64,000 nt of DNA. Origin: Micromonospora sp. CB01531. Its GTDB lineage: Bacteria > Actinomycetota > Actinomycetes > Mycobacteriales > Micromonosporaceae. Each line of letters starts with the position of its first letter. The first letter of the stretch is position 1. Positions 10,601 through 18,372 of the stretch are shown one piece after another. Made by a program: the position numbers and the translations under genes. Location: assembly GCF_001905095.1 (NCBI RefSeq), contig NZ_LWLS01000068.1:1-64000 (forward strand). The letters run 5' to 3'. The notes beneath the pieces are model-generated. The model searched no databases. It worked only from the letters and a program-made list of their open reading frames with translations, and was not told the origin of the DNA.

Positions 10601-11763
10601 TACACGTCGGACGCCGGGCTCATCGCCTGGGCCCGCCGCTGGCATTCGGGGGCAACGTAGGCCGGGTCGAGTACGTCGGCCAACCGGTCGATCACCGAGT
10701 GGTCCCGTGGCCCCTGCGGCCGAGCGTAGTCGAACCCGGTGAGCACGCCCCGGTTTTCCCGGGTGACCAGCACCGACGCCGGGGTCAACGCCCGGTGCAG
10801 CACCCGGTGGGTGTGCGCGTGGGCGAGCCCACGCAACATGTCCGCGACGACCCGCAGCCGCACGTCGGCGCTGAGCGCCTGCCGTGGGTCGGTCAGGTGT
10901 ACGGTCAGTGGCTGGCCGTTGACGTCGTCGAGGACAAGGACGAACTGTCCTTCGTCGTCGGCGGGGAAGAAGTCGCGCCGGCCCACGATGTGCGGGCTCG
11001 GCGGCATCTTCGTCAGAACCTCGTACGCGTTGCCGATCGCGTGGCGCTGCGCCGCCCGCTGATCGGCGGGCAGGAACGGGTCGGCCCGGTAGACCCGCAG
11101 CAGCACGGTTTCCGACGCGGCGAAGGTGGCGTTGCGGGCCCGATATTCGGTGACCTCTTCGTCGCCGCCGAGCCGCTCGCAAACCTGCCAGTTGCCGAAG
11201 TGTCGCGGCCCGGTTCGGCGCCGGACCCCGTTACCCAGGGCGTTGAGGACGGTCGCCTGATCGGATCGGATGTCGCGGATCATGCCGGCCCGGATCCGGG
11301 ACGGGTCGTCGAGGGCCGGGATCAGGCCGGGTAGGTCGACGACGTCGATGGCGTCGGCGTCGGGGCGGTCGCTCGGGTCGACCAGCCGGGCGTCGCGACC
11401 GACCAGGACCACCAGGTGGCCCACGTAGACCTGGGACAGCTCGGGTCGGGCCCGCTCCAACATGCCCTTGAGGGCCCTGGCGTGCCCCCGGAGTTTGCGC
11501 ACCGGCGAGGCGAACGAGTCTCGACCCTGCGGATACCACCGGACGCCTGCGACGTCGATCCGCCCGGCGGTGCCCTTCACGTCGATCAGGTGCACCGCGC
11601 GGGTGGTCACCACCACGAGATCCACTTCGTATGCGGAGCCGCGCACCGGGATTTCGATGTTGTGCAGCACGAACCAGTCGCCGGGAGCGTTGTCCCGCAG
11701 GTGCGCGATGACCCGGCGTTCCCCGTCGTTGGCCGGGGTGGACCCACCAACGATCTCAGCCAC
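7615..11763 (-). CDS. MADS protein kinase MAD6-like (NERD - pseudokinase - kinase - P-loop ATPase, 1382 aa)
   Basis: GTG start two bases after the MAD5 stop. Domains in order: a NERD nuclease-like domain (residues ~15-130, with YEVDLVVV and LIDVKG, the usual E of ExK being D); a degenerate kinase (~190-460) whose catalytic loop reads HRALTPASV and whose DFG is GFD; a second kinase (~490-760) with an intact HCDIKPANLL loop, DFN in place of DFG, and GGTARYAPPDF in the activation segment; then a P-loop ATPase with Walker A GNAGDGKTAF near 833 and a cysteine cluster CDGC...DKC near 1016. Ser/Thr kinase activity is expected only from the second kinase. The C-terminal ATPase resembles the DptF type. 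Role in signalling or target licensing is inferred from MADS. Confidence 0.83.
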   Translation of the reverse strand: MAEIVGGSTPANDGERRVIAHLRDNAPGDWFVLHNIEIPVRGSAYEVDLVVVTTRAVHLIDVKGTAGRIDVAGVRWYPQGRDSFASPVRKLRGHARALKGMLERARPELSQVYVGHLVVLVGRDARLVDPSDRPDADAIDVVDLPGLIPALDDPSRIRAGMIRDIRSDQATVLNALGNGVRRRTGPRHFGNWQVCERLGGDEEVTEYRARNATFAASETVLLRVYRADPFLPADQRAAQRHAIGNAYEVLTKMPPSPHIVGRRDFFPADDEGQFVLVLDDVNGQPLTVHLTDPRQALSADVRLRVVADMLRGLAHAHTHRVLHRALTPASVLVTRENRGVLTGFDYARPQGPRDHSVIDRLADVLDPAYVAPECQRRAQAMSPASDVYAAGVIAYRLLTGELPFATTDDQTRRGSVLPPQVMTAAGLSPALAELLRRMCALAPSARPTATEALRDLAWLIRPGNTRRAEATSAPTPPQPDFRDLPPGYQLTHKFTIRRRLGKPGSYGTAYQAYDRLAGLDRAVKIVHRDRDSVVERLRVEYQLLLRLPAHPSVVKVESADFLDGGDIPYLVFEYVDGQQVADLVSQRALGPADTVRLGVDVADGLVYLHENGIYHCDIKPANLLRTDNGCKIIDFNVAVSDDSSLSRTGGTARYAPPDFATGGPVTRADLIDRDVYALGLTLYEVLTGQWPFSDRAATMGRRPDDPRQVSGLGNLSERLVHTLSTAIAPLRSERYTSAQQLRDALRDLGDQVFEPVRSEPADPLLPPPTPSSADSNPFVGHLQTLYSQSVRSNAGTRAGGNPAFDLYVTTALDDRLTSDVLAGTYRLVVITGNAGDGKTAFLERLLTVATKDGPRTPVRRSNGADFETPTGLVLRTNHDGSQDESDKHNDDVLLDFFAPFAGADLAGVAGETRLIAINEGRLVDFLDTHRSEFPALADQVLAGLHDRSGAPAAVTGPGAADPGAAGPGGSGSGVVVINLNRRSLLDDSDELNGAVFDRMLGRMTHPRRWEGCDGCVLVDKCYARHNARTFAHPAIGPKITARLRMLYRLTELRGIAHITVRDVQSALAFMLTSGRDCADIHELYASDQLTEVLDGFYFNSWAGPAGGADRLLNLLTQVDVAAVADPGLDRRLDYVGPDAGRALMTVDRRGEYDLQMLQRLVDELPRGTALSSATGQAHRRYLAAARRRFYFECVDDERSRRMLPYRSASDFLNLLARPDELPSRLPELIGALNRGEGLGDAARIADALALQVRAVPDGRIRSYRLFPAGQLSLRADGAPQSPYLEGGAQELVLGYRGAADQYAALRIRLDLFELLTRLRDGYLPGIAERQGLHLGLTIFKHELSAAPYQELLLTVTGRELWRVLREPAGQVRMEPVAPREES

Positions 11764-11765
11764 GA

Positions 11766-13175
11766 TCAGCGAGCCGCCTCTCGCACCGCCTTGTCGAGTA
11801 GAGCAAACGCCTCGTCCTCCTTGCGGTCCGCATCGTCGCGGTCACGATACGCCTGCCGCACAACCCCAGCGATCCGCTCCCGGTCCGCCGCCGTGCACGC
11901 CGGTACGGGCAGAGCGGCGCGTAGTATGGGATGAATGTCTTGTTGCTTCCCTCCTGCGCCCATGGAACGCAGTAGGCGAAACACTGGTTCAGACCGGAGG
12001 TAGGCAAAAAGGTAGGGGTCGGGGAACGAGGCATCCCCCGACTTGATGCGCAGGAAATGGTCGGAATACGCATTCTTTCTCCAGCCTGCAGTAACAAAGA
12101 TTGCTCTGCAGAACGCCTCCGTCTCGCCGAGGGTGCCCGTCGCGGCGACAAGGCTGGTCTCGTCGTTCACCGTTGTCTCGTTGAGATCCTTCTCGGAAAG
12201 CGAAATCCATCTTCCTTCTGGTCGGACCCAGAATCCCTGTCTCTGGTTGATCAGCTTTATCCCGTGATTTTTGTCGCTGTCAACTCTCTTGAACCGGCCT
12301 CCGCGAGCTAGAAGCCCACCAGCGCAGATGTCGCCGAGGGTGCGATGCGGGACCTGGGAGATTAGGTCATGTAGGCGGCGGGCGCGGGGGGAGTAGTTGA
12401 GGGCCCGCAGGGACAGAGCGGTGGGCCGCTCGATGGAGAATCCGAGGTCACGCTCCCGGTCGTGCCAGCGCAGGTCGAGCAACTCGGGGATGCCGGCGCT
12501 GACGAAGAGATCGCGGGTCGCCTCCCGTACCCCGTCTTCGTAGTGCTGCCGCAGCTGCATCGCCTCGGTGATCAGGGCGTCGATCCGCTGCTCGACGCCG
12601 CCACCGAAGCGGGGCACCGGCAGGTCGGCGATGTGGCTCGGCTCGATGTGCTTGACGCTGGTGCCGTAGATGCCGCCCTTGATCACCGGAATGCCGAATT
12701 GGCTGGCCAGGAAGGTGTAGAGGTAGCCGGCCGGGATCCGGGTGAGGTCCGGCACCACCCGCATGACATCTTGGCTGCACGCGGCACCGGCCATGCTGAG
12801 CCGGGCGTAGGTGACCCGGCCGGCGGTCATCCCGGAGCAGGTGACCAGGGTCCAGCCCGGCTCCAGCGGGAGGTTCGGGATCTTCGCGAACGACCTCTTG
12901 GTGATCATCCGTTGGTTGGACAGGTCGGCCTCGAAGATGTCGGCGCTGCCGAGAAACGGCACCCCGTGCGCCGGGTCGGTGGTCCACTCACGGCGGAACC
13001 GGCCGGCGTGGAAGACGCGCGCTGTGACGGCGTGCAGCGGCTCGCTGTGCGGCATCCGGTGCAGGTATTTGCGGGCGGCGTAGGCATCGGAGACGTACGG
13101 CCCCGGGTCGAGGCGGAACCCCTGCTCGGCCAGCCAGCTCGCCTGGACGGAATTGTCTGGGCTGGCCAGCTTCAC
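11766..13175 (-). CDS. MADS specificity subunit MAD5-like (HsdS-type, 469 aa)
   Basis: The start is a GTG overlapping the MAD4 stop (GTGA), preceded by a strong GAGGAG ribosome site at about 13180-13187. The open frame upstream is a shadow. The product looks like a type I restriction specificity subunit: two target-recognition-like halves with landmarks GVPFLGSADIF and YLYTFLASQFG in the first and SDHFLRIK and YLFAYLRSEPVFRLL in the second, each followed by a helical spacer (EQRIDALITEAMQLRQHYED and REAYRDRDDADRKEDEAF-like). Length fits HsdS. It should give sequence specificity to the methyltransferase 2 kb upstream in the same operon. Confidence 0.82.
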   Translation of the reverse strand: MKLASPDNSVQASWLAEQGFRLDPGPYVSDAYAARKYLHRMPHSEPLHAVTARVFHAGRFRREWTTDPAHGVPFLGSADIFEADLSNQRMITKRSFAKIPNLPLEPGWTLVTCSGMTAGRVTYARLSMAGAACSQDVMRVVPDLTRIPAGYLYTFLASQFGIPVIKGGIYGTSVKHIEPSHIADLPVPRFGGGVEQRIDALITEAMQLRQHYEDGVREATRDLFVSAGIPELLDLRWHDRERDLGFSIERPTALSLRALNYSPRARRLHDLISQVPHRTLGDICAGGLLARGGRFKRVDSDKNHGIKLINQRQGFWVRPEGRWISLSEKDLNETTVNDETSLVAATGTLGETEAFCRAIFVTAGWRKNAYSDHFLRIKSGDASFPDPYLFAYLRSEPVFRLLRSMGAGGKQQDIHPILRAALPVPACTAADRERIAGVVRQAYRDRDDADRKEDEAFALLDKAVREAAR

Positions 13176-13828
13176 AGCTCCTCCTCGGGGAACCAGTCGC
13201 GTAGAGTGTCGCGCAGTTTCAGGAACGCCGGATCGACGCAGCCCCTGACGGAGATCCCGGCCGCCAGTCGCTTGAACAGCGCCGGTGAGCGGTCCACCTT
13301 GTGCCCGTCGCGGCGCAGGTCGCGGTAGCGATCGCGCAGATGTTCGAGGGCTTCCTTCGGTCGCGCCGGTTTGGCCCGGTCGCGCGGCCAGTGGCCGCTG
13401 TCGGCCAGGATCTGCCGGAAGTTGGCTGGGCAGTTGAGTGCCTGGGCGACTCGAGGGTTGTCCTGCCAGACCCACGCCTCCAGCTCGGGCTCGATCACGA
13501 TCACCGCGAACTCGGCCCAGGTGTCGCGCATCCGTTGGTTGAGATCGTTGTAGATCTTTTCCGGCCCGGGGGTGCCCTGCCAGTCGTTGTCCAGCATGAT
13601 CACCGCACGGTCGTGGCTGCGCCGGAATCTGCGCAGCAGCTCCGGCCCCTGCCGGTAGACCCCGGGATCCTTGGTGGGGGAGACGACCACATCGTCGCGC
13701 GGGTCGAAGGCGAACCGCTGGCAGCCCACGCTTCGGTGGAACTCGGGTCGCCCGAGGAACCCGTGCAGCAGCTGCTGCATCGAGCCGTCGGCGACCAGGA
13801 AGATCACGTCACGCATGGGTGGGGGCAT
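13172..13828 (-). CDS. MADS protein MAD4-like, Toprim/DUF4276-like candidate nuclease (218 aa)
   Basis: Small protein between the AAA ATPase and the HsdS-like gene. ATG at 13828; an in-frame ATG four codons later (MRDVIFLVADG) is an alternative. An acidic pattern is spaced as in Toprim/RloB/DUF4276 proteins: FLVADG in the first strand, VIMLDND in the central strand and IEPELEAWVWQDN downstream. These are candidate metal ligands, though the first position is D rather than the usual E. The C-terminus is basic (RPKEALEHLRDRYRDLRRDG). The arrangement beside an OLD-like ATPase resembles split OLD/Toprim pairs. Nuclease activity is inference; the MADS assignment rests on position. Confidence 0.7.
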   Translation of the reverse strand: MPPPMRDVIFLVADGSMQQLLHGFLGRPEFHRSVGCQRFAFDPRDDVVVSPTKDPGVYRQGPELLRRFRRSHDRAVIMLDNDWQGTPGPEKIYNDLNQRMRDTWAEFAVIVIEPELEAWVWQDNPRVAQALNCPANFRQILADSGHWPRDRAKPARPKEALEHLRDRYRDLRRDGHKVDRSPALFKRLAAGISVRGCVDPAFLKLRDTLRDWFPEEEL

Positions 13829-13843
13829 CCGGGGGTGGGAGGG

Positions 13844-15142
13844 TCACGAGAGCACTCCTGAGGCGAAGAGGGTGCCGATGTCGACGCTGCCGTGCCAGTC
13901 CTGCATCCGAGGATGCGCGGTGCCGGGGATGACCTCGACCGCGCCGTCGCCGTCGAGCCGGGCGAGCACGATGTTGGCGAGGTCGGTGTTGGCCAGCACG
14001 ATCGGCGACTGGGTGGAGATCCACACCTGGTCGTCGGTGAGGGCGGCCAGTGACTGCACCACGGTCTCGATGGCCCGTGGGTGGATGCCGTTCTCCGGCT
14101 CCTCGGTAACCAGCAGGCGGGGCCGCGCGGAGCTGGGCAGGTAGGGCAGCAGCGACAGCGACAGAATCCGCAGGGTCCCCTCGGACAGCCCGGACGAGGT
14201 GACCCGGTAGCCGCCGACGTACTCCACCGACAGGTAGGCGTAGTGGTCATCGGCACGCTCGATCGCCGTGACCCCGGTGATCTGCGGCAGCGCCGTCTGC
14301 AGATGATCGATCCAGTAGGCGAACCCTTGTGGATCTTCCTGTTGCAGGTGCAGCACCAGCCAGGGCAGGTTGCGCCCGGAGGGCAGCACCCGCAGCGGGT
14401 CACCGGGCGCGGCGGCCTGGCGCAGCTGGGCCCAGTCCGGATCGAAGAAGACGGCACCTTCACGCAGCAGGTTGGCGAACCAGAGCGCCGCCGGGAACAG
14501 CTCCGGGTCCGCCGGCACCGCGGCGAGCGCGACCTGACTGGCCGGCACTCGGAAGTCCGGCACCTTCGGGCCTCGGGTGGTCGTCTCGGCGGTGAACGCG
14601 GTCGGCTCGCCCGGCCCGCGTTGGATGACCGGCTGGGCGGCTTGGCGGGCGGACCGGCCGCGCTTGGGCAGGTTGGCTCCCTGCATCGCGATGCCCGCCG
14701 CCGGGCGCCGCCGGTCGACGGCGGAGAAGAGGTAGAGGTATTCCTCGTCGACCTGCAACTCGTCGTTGAAGATCCGTAGCCGCAGCTCGTACCGCAGATG
14801 ATCCGGGATCCGGTGCATCATCGCCGCGGTGCTGCGGCCGGCCATGGTGTTGACGATGTCGGCGGGCAACGCGGCCTCGATGGTGAAGGCCACGCTGTCG
14901 CCGCGCCCCTGGTGCACCAGCTCGGTGAGGGTGCGCGCCCGGGGCACGCCGCGCCACTCCGGTGGGCGGAGGAAGGCGTCGGCCACCCGCTGCTGGGCGA
15001 GCAGGTCACCGAGTAGCACCGGGATGTCCAGCAGGGTGCTCTTGCCGGCACCGTTGGCGCCGGCGAGCACGTGGAACTCGCCCAGGTCGATGCTGAGCTG
15101 TGCGAAGCAGCGGTAGTGGTAGGCCTCGATCCGGGTGATCAT
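13844..15142 (-). CDS. MADS AAA family ATPase MAD3-like (RecF/OLD-type, 432 aa)
   Basis: The ATG at 15142 overlaps the methyltransferase stop (ATGA); the longer open frame upstream is a shadow. Starts MITRIEAYHYRCFAQLSIDL, the usual opening of SMC/RecF-like ATPases. Walker A GANGAGKST is at residues 28-36. The C-terminal half has the signature GLSEGTLRILSLSLL, Walker B LLVTEEPENGIHP, and a D/H-loop region WISTQSPIVLANT. No Toprim domain is fused; the next gene may supply one. Predicted cytoplasmic DNA-sensing or clamp ATPase of the defence complex. Confidence 0.83.
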   Translation of the reverse strand: MITRIEAYHYRCFAQLSIDLGEFHVLAGANGAGKSTLLDIPVLLGDLLAQQRVADAFLRPPEWRGVPRARTLTELVHQGRGDSVAFTIEAALPADIVNTMAGRSTAAMMHRIPDHLRYELRLRIFNDELQVDEEYLYLFSAVDRRRPAAGIAMQGANLPKRGRSARQAAQPVIQRGPGEPTAFTAETTTRGPKVPDFRVPASQVALAAVPADPELFPAALWFANLLREGAVFFDPDWAQLRQAAAPGDPLRVLPSGRNLPWLVLHLQQEDPQGFAYWIDHLQTALPQITGVTAIERADDHYAYLSVEYVGGYRVTSSGLSEGTLRILSLSLLPYLPSSARPRLLVTEEPENGIHPRAIETVVQSLAALTDDQVWISTQSPIVLANTDLANIVLARLDGDGAVEVIPGTAHPRMQDWHGSVDIGTLFASGVLS

Positions 15143-17307
15143 GTGCGCTCCCCTGGCTCGGGGTGCTCCGCGCGAAATCGCCGGTAGGCTTGGACGATCT
15201 CCGGCAGGTCGTTGTCGACGACCTCCTTCTTGCGGGTGACGTCTCGATAGCTGGTGCCGCCGTTGCGATAGACCGGGATCCGCTCCACAGTGTCCTGCAG
15301 GATCGGCACGCCGTCCGGCCGGCACTTGTAGATCTTGTTGCCGCGCCGGTCCACCCCGACCTTCTCCGCCACCGCCATGAAGACCGGATAGTCGGGCTGC
15401 TCGCCCAGCTCGGCTGCCAGCTTCTCCCGGTCGGTCTTCTTTTTGAGCAGCAGCACCGAGGTGAGGATGTTGACGTGGGCGTCGACGATGAAGGTCTCCA
15501 CCGGCAGCTCGACGCTGGCCAGGATCCAGCAGTTGTCCAGCACCCAGCGGCGGATCCCTTCGTCCACCGGGCCGGGGTTGGACAGGATGCCATTGGGCAG
15601 CACGATGCCGATCCGCCCGCCGGGCCGGACCCATTCGACCGCCCGTTGGATGAACAACTGCTCCGGCGACATCGCCGACACTCGGCCCGGCCCGGCCTCG
15701 ACCTGGCCGGTCTGCCGGTTGCGGGCCCAGGACTGGGCCACCCCGTCGCGGTACGCGTCGAGGATGTCCGCGTCTTCGATCTTGATGTCCGAGCCGAACG
15801 GGGGGTTGGTCATCAGGACGTCGATGCTGCCCAGCGGGATCTTCTCGGCTGCGGCGTGCCGTTCGGTCAGGTGGCCGCCGGGGAAGGCGAGGGAGTCCAA
15901 GTGGAAGACGTTGCCCTCTTCGCCGGTGGAGAGCATGACGCTCATCTGCGAGGCACGCACCAGGAACGGGTCGAAGTCGGCCCCGAACAGATGCGTCCGC
16001 GAGTACTGGGCCAGCCGCTCCTGGTGCTCGATCAACTGTGCCTCGGTGTCGGGCAGACCCCTGGTGCCCGCCGCTGCACGCCACTGGTCGAGCAGGTAGC
16101 GCAAGGGCTCCCGGAGGAAACCACCGGTGCCACAGGCCGGGTCGAGGATGGTTTCGTGCTCCTTGGGGTCGAGCATCCGCACCATCAACTCCACCGCGCC
16201 CTTCGGGGTGAAGTACTGCCCCCGGTCGCCGCGCAGGTTGATGCCGACCAACTCCTGATACGCCATGCCCTTGACGTCGATGTCGGTGCCGGCCAGGTCG
16301 TAGGAGGCGAGCTCGCCGACGATGAAGGCGAGCGCACGCGGCGAAAGGCTGATCTGGTCGCGGTCGGTGAACAGCGGGTAGTTCTTCTTCACCTCCTCGA
16401 AGAGCTCATGAATGCGCCCGGCGATGTCGGCGCGGCCTTCGTTGGTGAAGGGTTCGGCCGGCAGGGCGTAGAACCGGGGAGCGCGGTGCTGTCGGCGGCT
16501 GATCCGCTCGTCGTGCACCTTGGCGAAGATCAGGTAGAGGAACTGCCAGAACGCGGCGTCCTTGGGCAACCCTTCGTTGCCGTGCACGTAGTTGTGGCAG
16601 CGCCGGAAGGCGGTCTTGAGCATGGCTGCCTCGCCTCGGCGGAGCCGGGCTGCGGAGCCGCTCGCGGCGCCGAAGCTGGCGGCGTCGATCGGCCAGTCGG
16701 CCCGCGCCGGGAATTTGACACCGAATCGGGTGTTTTCCCGCTGCAGGAAGAAGAAGTCCAGGCCGTTGGTCCACAGGCCGTACTGCGCGTTGGGGGTGGC
16801 CGGCGTGCCGAGCAGATCCTCAAGCTCCTCCAGATCCTGCCTGGCCTGCTCATGTGTCCTGATCTTGGTGACGGCCCGGCTGACCTTCGGCTCCGGTTTG
16901 CAGATCACCACCCGTTGCAGGTTCTCCAGGGTCTGCGGCGCGCCAGGGGTGAAGACCGCGATATCGGCCTTACGGATGCGCCGGCGTCGCCCCTCGATGT
17001 CGACCGGGATCGGGAAGTCGCGCGCCATGTCGTCGACCGAGATGCCGTACTCCACGGCCAGGGCTCGGGCGATGCGCTGGCGGACCTCTTCGTTGCCGCG
17101 CAGCCGGACCGGCTTGTTGGTGATGAAGTCGATGGTCTCGTCTGTTGCCAGGGACTCCGGCCCAGCTCCGGCGACCGCTGCCGTGCTGGATTCGTCGCCC
17201 GACGCAACGTCGTGGCCCCTGTCGTCAACCATCCGCTGTGCCAACCCCTCTGAGCCGATCAAGTCTCGATCATTGTCGCCTGTGTGACCGACACTCCCGC
17301 GCGACAC
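15139..17307 (-). CDS. MADS DNA methyltransferase MAD2-like (HsdM-type N6-adenine, 722 aa)
   Basis: First gene of the operon. GTG at 17307, or ATG at 17232 (MVDDRGHDV), which would remove 25 poorly conserved residues. The N-terminal ~160 residues carry an HsdR-N/type I-like fold (VRQRIARALAVEYGI, DIAVF). An HsdM helical domain follows, then the catalytic domain: GQYFTPKGAVELMVRMLD, motif I LDPACGTGGF near 389, and motif IV NPPFGSD near 504, which defines N6-adenine methylation. Longer than a plain HsdM because of the N-terminal domain. Expected to mark self DNA together with the HsdS-like protein. Confidence 0.87.
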   Translation of the reverse strand: MSRGSVGHTGDNDRDLIGSEGLAQRMVDDRGHDVASGDESSTAAVAGAGPESLATDETIDFITNKPVRLRGNEEVRQRIARALAVEYGISVDDMARDFPIPVDIEGRRRRIRKADIAVFTPGAPQTLENLQRVVICKPEPKVSRAVTKIRTHEQARQDLEELEDLLGTPATPNAQYGLWTNGLDFFFLQRENTRFGVKFPARADWPIDAASFGAASGSAARLRRGEAAMLKTAFRRCHNYVHGNEGLPKDAAFWQFLYLIFAKVHDERISRRQHRAPRFYALPAEPFTNEGRADIAGRIHELFEEVKKNYPLFTDRDQISLSPRALAFIVGELASYDLAGTDIDVKGMAYQELVGINLRGDRGQYFTPKGAVELMVRMLDPKEHETILDPACGTGGFLREPLRYLLDQWRAAAGTRGLPDTEAQLIEHQERLAQYSRTHLFGADFDPFLVRASQMSVMLSTGEEGNVFHLDSLAFPGGHLTERHAAAEKIPLGSIDVLMTNPPFGSDIKIEDADILDAYRDGVAQSWARNRQTGQVEAGPGRVSAMSPEQLFIQRAVEWVRPGGRIGIVLPNGILSNPGPVDEGIRRWVLDNCWILASVELPVETFIVDAHVNILTSVLLLKKKTDREKLAAELGEQPDYPVFMAVAEKVGVDRRGNKIYKCRPDGVPILQDTVERIPVYRNGGTSYRDVTRKKEVVDNDLPEIVQAYRRFRAEHPEPGERT

Positions 17308-17388
17308 CCCCGACCTGCCCGGGGTGGCGAGGGCAGATCCGAGGGTGCGCTGGTGTTCAGAGCAGGAGGTGGCCAGCGCAAGAGGTGG

Positions 17389-17583
17389 TCAGCAGTGGGT
17401 GCTGACCTGGGTAACGAGGGCCGACCAGGCGGTCGGGCCGAAGGTGAGGGTACCGCCGGTGCGGTCCTTGATGTCGCGGACCAGCACCCGGCCCGGCAGG
17501 TTGTCGGCGGCCTCGAGGCAGTCGCCGACATTGCTGCCGCTACGGGTGCTCTTGTGCCAGTTTGGTGCGTCGCTCATGCTCAT
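17389..17583 (-). CDS. DUF397 domain protein (64 aa)
   Basis: Short protein starting MSMSDAPNWHKSTRSGSN, with GDCLEAADNLPG and VLVRDIKDRTGGTL, then a terminal FGPTAWSALV. This is the whole DUF397 pattern, found in large numbers in actinobacteria next to XRE-DUF5753 regulators. It overlaps the 3' end of the DUF5753 remnant by 44 bases and lies 81 bases upstream of the methyltransferase gene on the same strand. It could be cotranscribed with the defence operon, but the family's role (partner of an XRE regulator) makes it more likely an older chromosomal or element gene. Confidence 0.85.
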   Translation of the reverse strand: MSMSDAPNWHKSTRSGSNVGDCLEAADNLPGRVLVRDIKDRTGGTLTFGPTAWSALVTQVSTHC

Positions 17584-17842
17584 GGATCACCCTAAGGATC
17601 AAGTCACGGGACAGATCACAGGGTAGCGCTCGCGCGCAGATGGCTTCCCAGACAGTTGCCGCGTAGTGCACGTCCTTCATCCTGGTGCCGATCTCACCCT
17701 CAACCAGGGTGTCGAGGTATACCACCGGCGATCCGTCCAGAAGAGTGGCGATTGCAAAAGCGCCCGTGAGCCCCGCGTGCACGCCTGCCGTGAACGGGCT
17801 TCCCGACTCCGCTACCGTATGACGGAAACGATCGACGCACAA
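17540..17842 (-). pseudogene. DUF5753 C-terminal fragment of an XRE regulator
   Basis: About 95 residues match the last third of XRE-DUF5753 regulators: SPFTAGVHAGLTGAFAIATL, SPVVYLDTLVEG, then a helical tail ending LSRDLILRVIHEH. The N-terminal helix-turn-helix and the first part of DUF5753 are missing; the frame opens at a TTG with a TAG stop three codons upstream. Together with the DUF397 gene this is the relic of the usual two-gene regulator. No intact HTH gene remains next to the defence operon. Confidence 0.7.
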
Positions 17843-18014
17843 GGACGCCTACACCCATCGCTTGAGTGGTCCGGCAGGCGGGTGCTCGTCGGGTGCTCGC
17901 CCGCCGTGGACAGGTAGGCGTCAGGTGGCACCCGGCGGCTGCAGAAACCGGATCAGTGCGCGCGTGTAGGACCGTCGGTGCCGCATGGGACCGATGAACA
18001 TGACATTGACGTGG

Positions 18015-18059
18015 CTCTTAATCCGCGGGTTCGGGGTTCGAGTCCCTGGCGGCGCACCA
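18015..18059 (+). other. tRNA-Lys(CTT) 3'-half, probable attachment site (attR-like)
   Basis: The sequence runs from an anticodon loop CTCTTAA (anticodon CTT at 18017-18019) through a variable region and T-arm GGTTCGAGTCC to an acceptor strand ending CACCA at 18059. No D-arm or 5' acceptor strand complementary to GGCGGCGC lies upstream, so this is only a 3' half. Such fragments mark where an integrative element recombined into a tRNA gene. The fragment reads rightwards, so the element would lie on its left, towards the MADS operon, with the intact tRNA beyond the left window edge. Confidence 0.75.
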
Positions 18060-18065
18060 GCAGCC

Positions 18066-18103
18066 AGGCCCTGGCCTGGGGTTTCATCCATGGGCCGGGG
18101 CCT
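18066..18103 (+). terminator. Hairpin terminator downstream of the tRNA-Lys fragment
   Basis: AGGCCCTGGCC (18066-18076) pairs with GGGCCGGGGCCT (18092-18103) apart from one G-T pair and one extra base, and is followed by a short T-rich run (TTTCT). It is seven bases past the CCA, where a tRNA terminator belongs. This supports the view that sequence to the right of the fragment is the original chromosomal flank. Confidence 0.6.
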
Positions 18104-18108
18104 TTCTC

Positions 18109-18303
18109 GTGTTCCGGCGACGACTCGGTGCTCGGCGGGTGCTCAAGCGCACCTGGGAGGCCACCCCCGCTGCCCTTCAAGCCGAGCTGGTTGCGGAGCT
18201 GTCTCGGCTCATGGAGATCGACGGTCGCAGCCCTCTGTACGAGGGCTTCCCGATGGCAACCAAGATCACTGAGTTGGCGCTCATCGGCATCCGCCACCCT
18301 TGA
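18109..18303 (+). CDS. Hypothetical short ORF (64 aa), doubtful
   Basis: The frame reads LQAELVAELSRLMEIDGRS and ends ITELALIGIRHP, which has the composition of a small amphipathic protein rather than a random frame. There is no clear ribosome site, and its first codons overlap the end of the terminator. It could be the tail of a gene interrupted at the attachment site. Not recognised. Confidence 0.25.
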   Translation: MFRRRLGARRVLKRTWEATPAALQAELVAELSRLMEIDGRSPLYEGFPMATKITELALIGIRHP

Positions 18304-18372
18304 CGTCATCTGAGGGTCGTGGGCATATCGTCGTCAGGGGCAGGGCGCGACACGGTGGATGCCTCGTTGCGG

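Noticed and set aside
15143..16084. Long N-terminal extension of the MAD3 ATPase
   Set aside because: Shadow of the methyltransferase gene; MITRIEAYHY at the ATGA overlap is the natural beginning.
17941..18059. Full-length tRNA-Lys gene
   Set aside because: No D-arm and no 5' acceptor strand matching GGCGGCGC precede the anticodon loop.
17953..18309. Minus-strand ORF containing RQGLEPRTRGLRA
   Set aside because: This peptide is the antisense translation of a tRNA 3' region, a well-known annotation artefact; it confirms the tRNA fragment instead.
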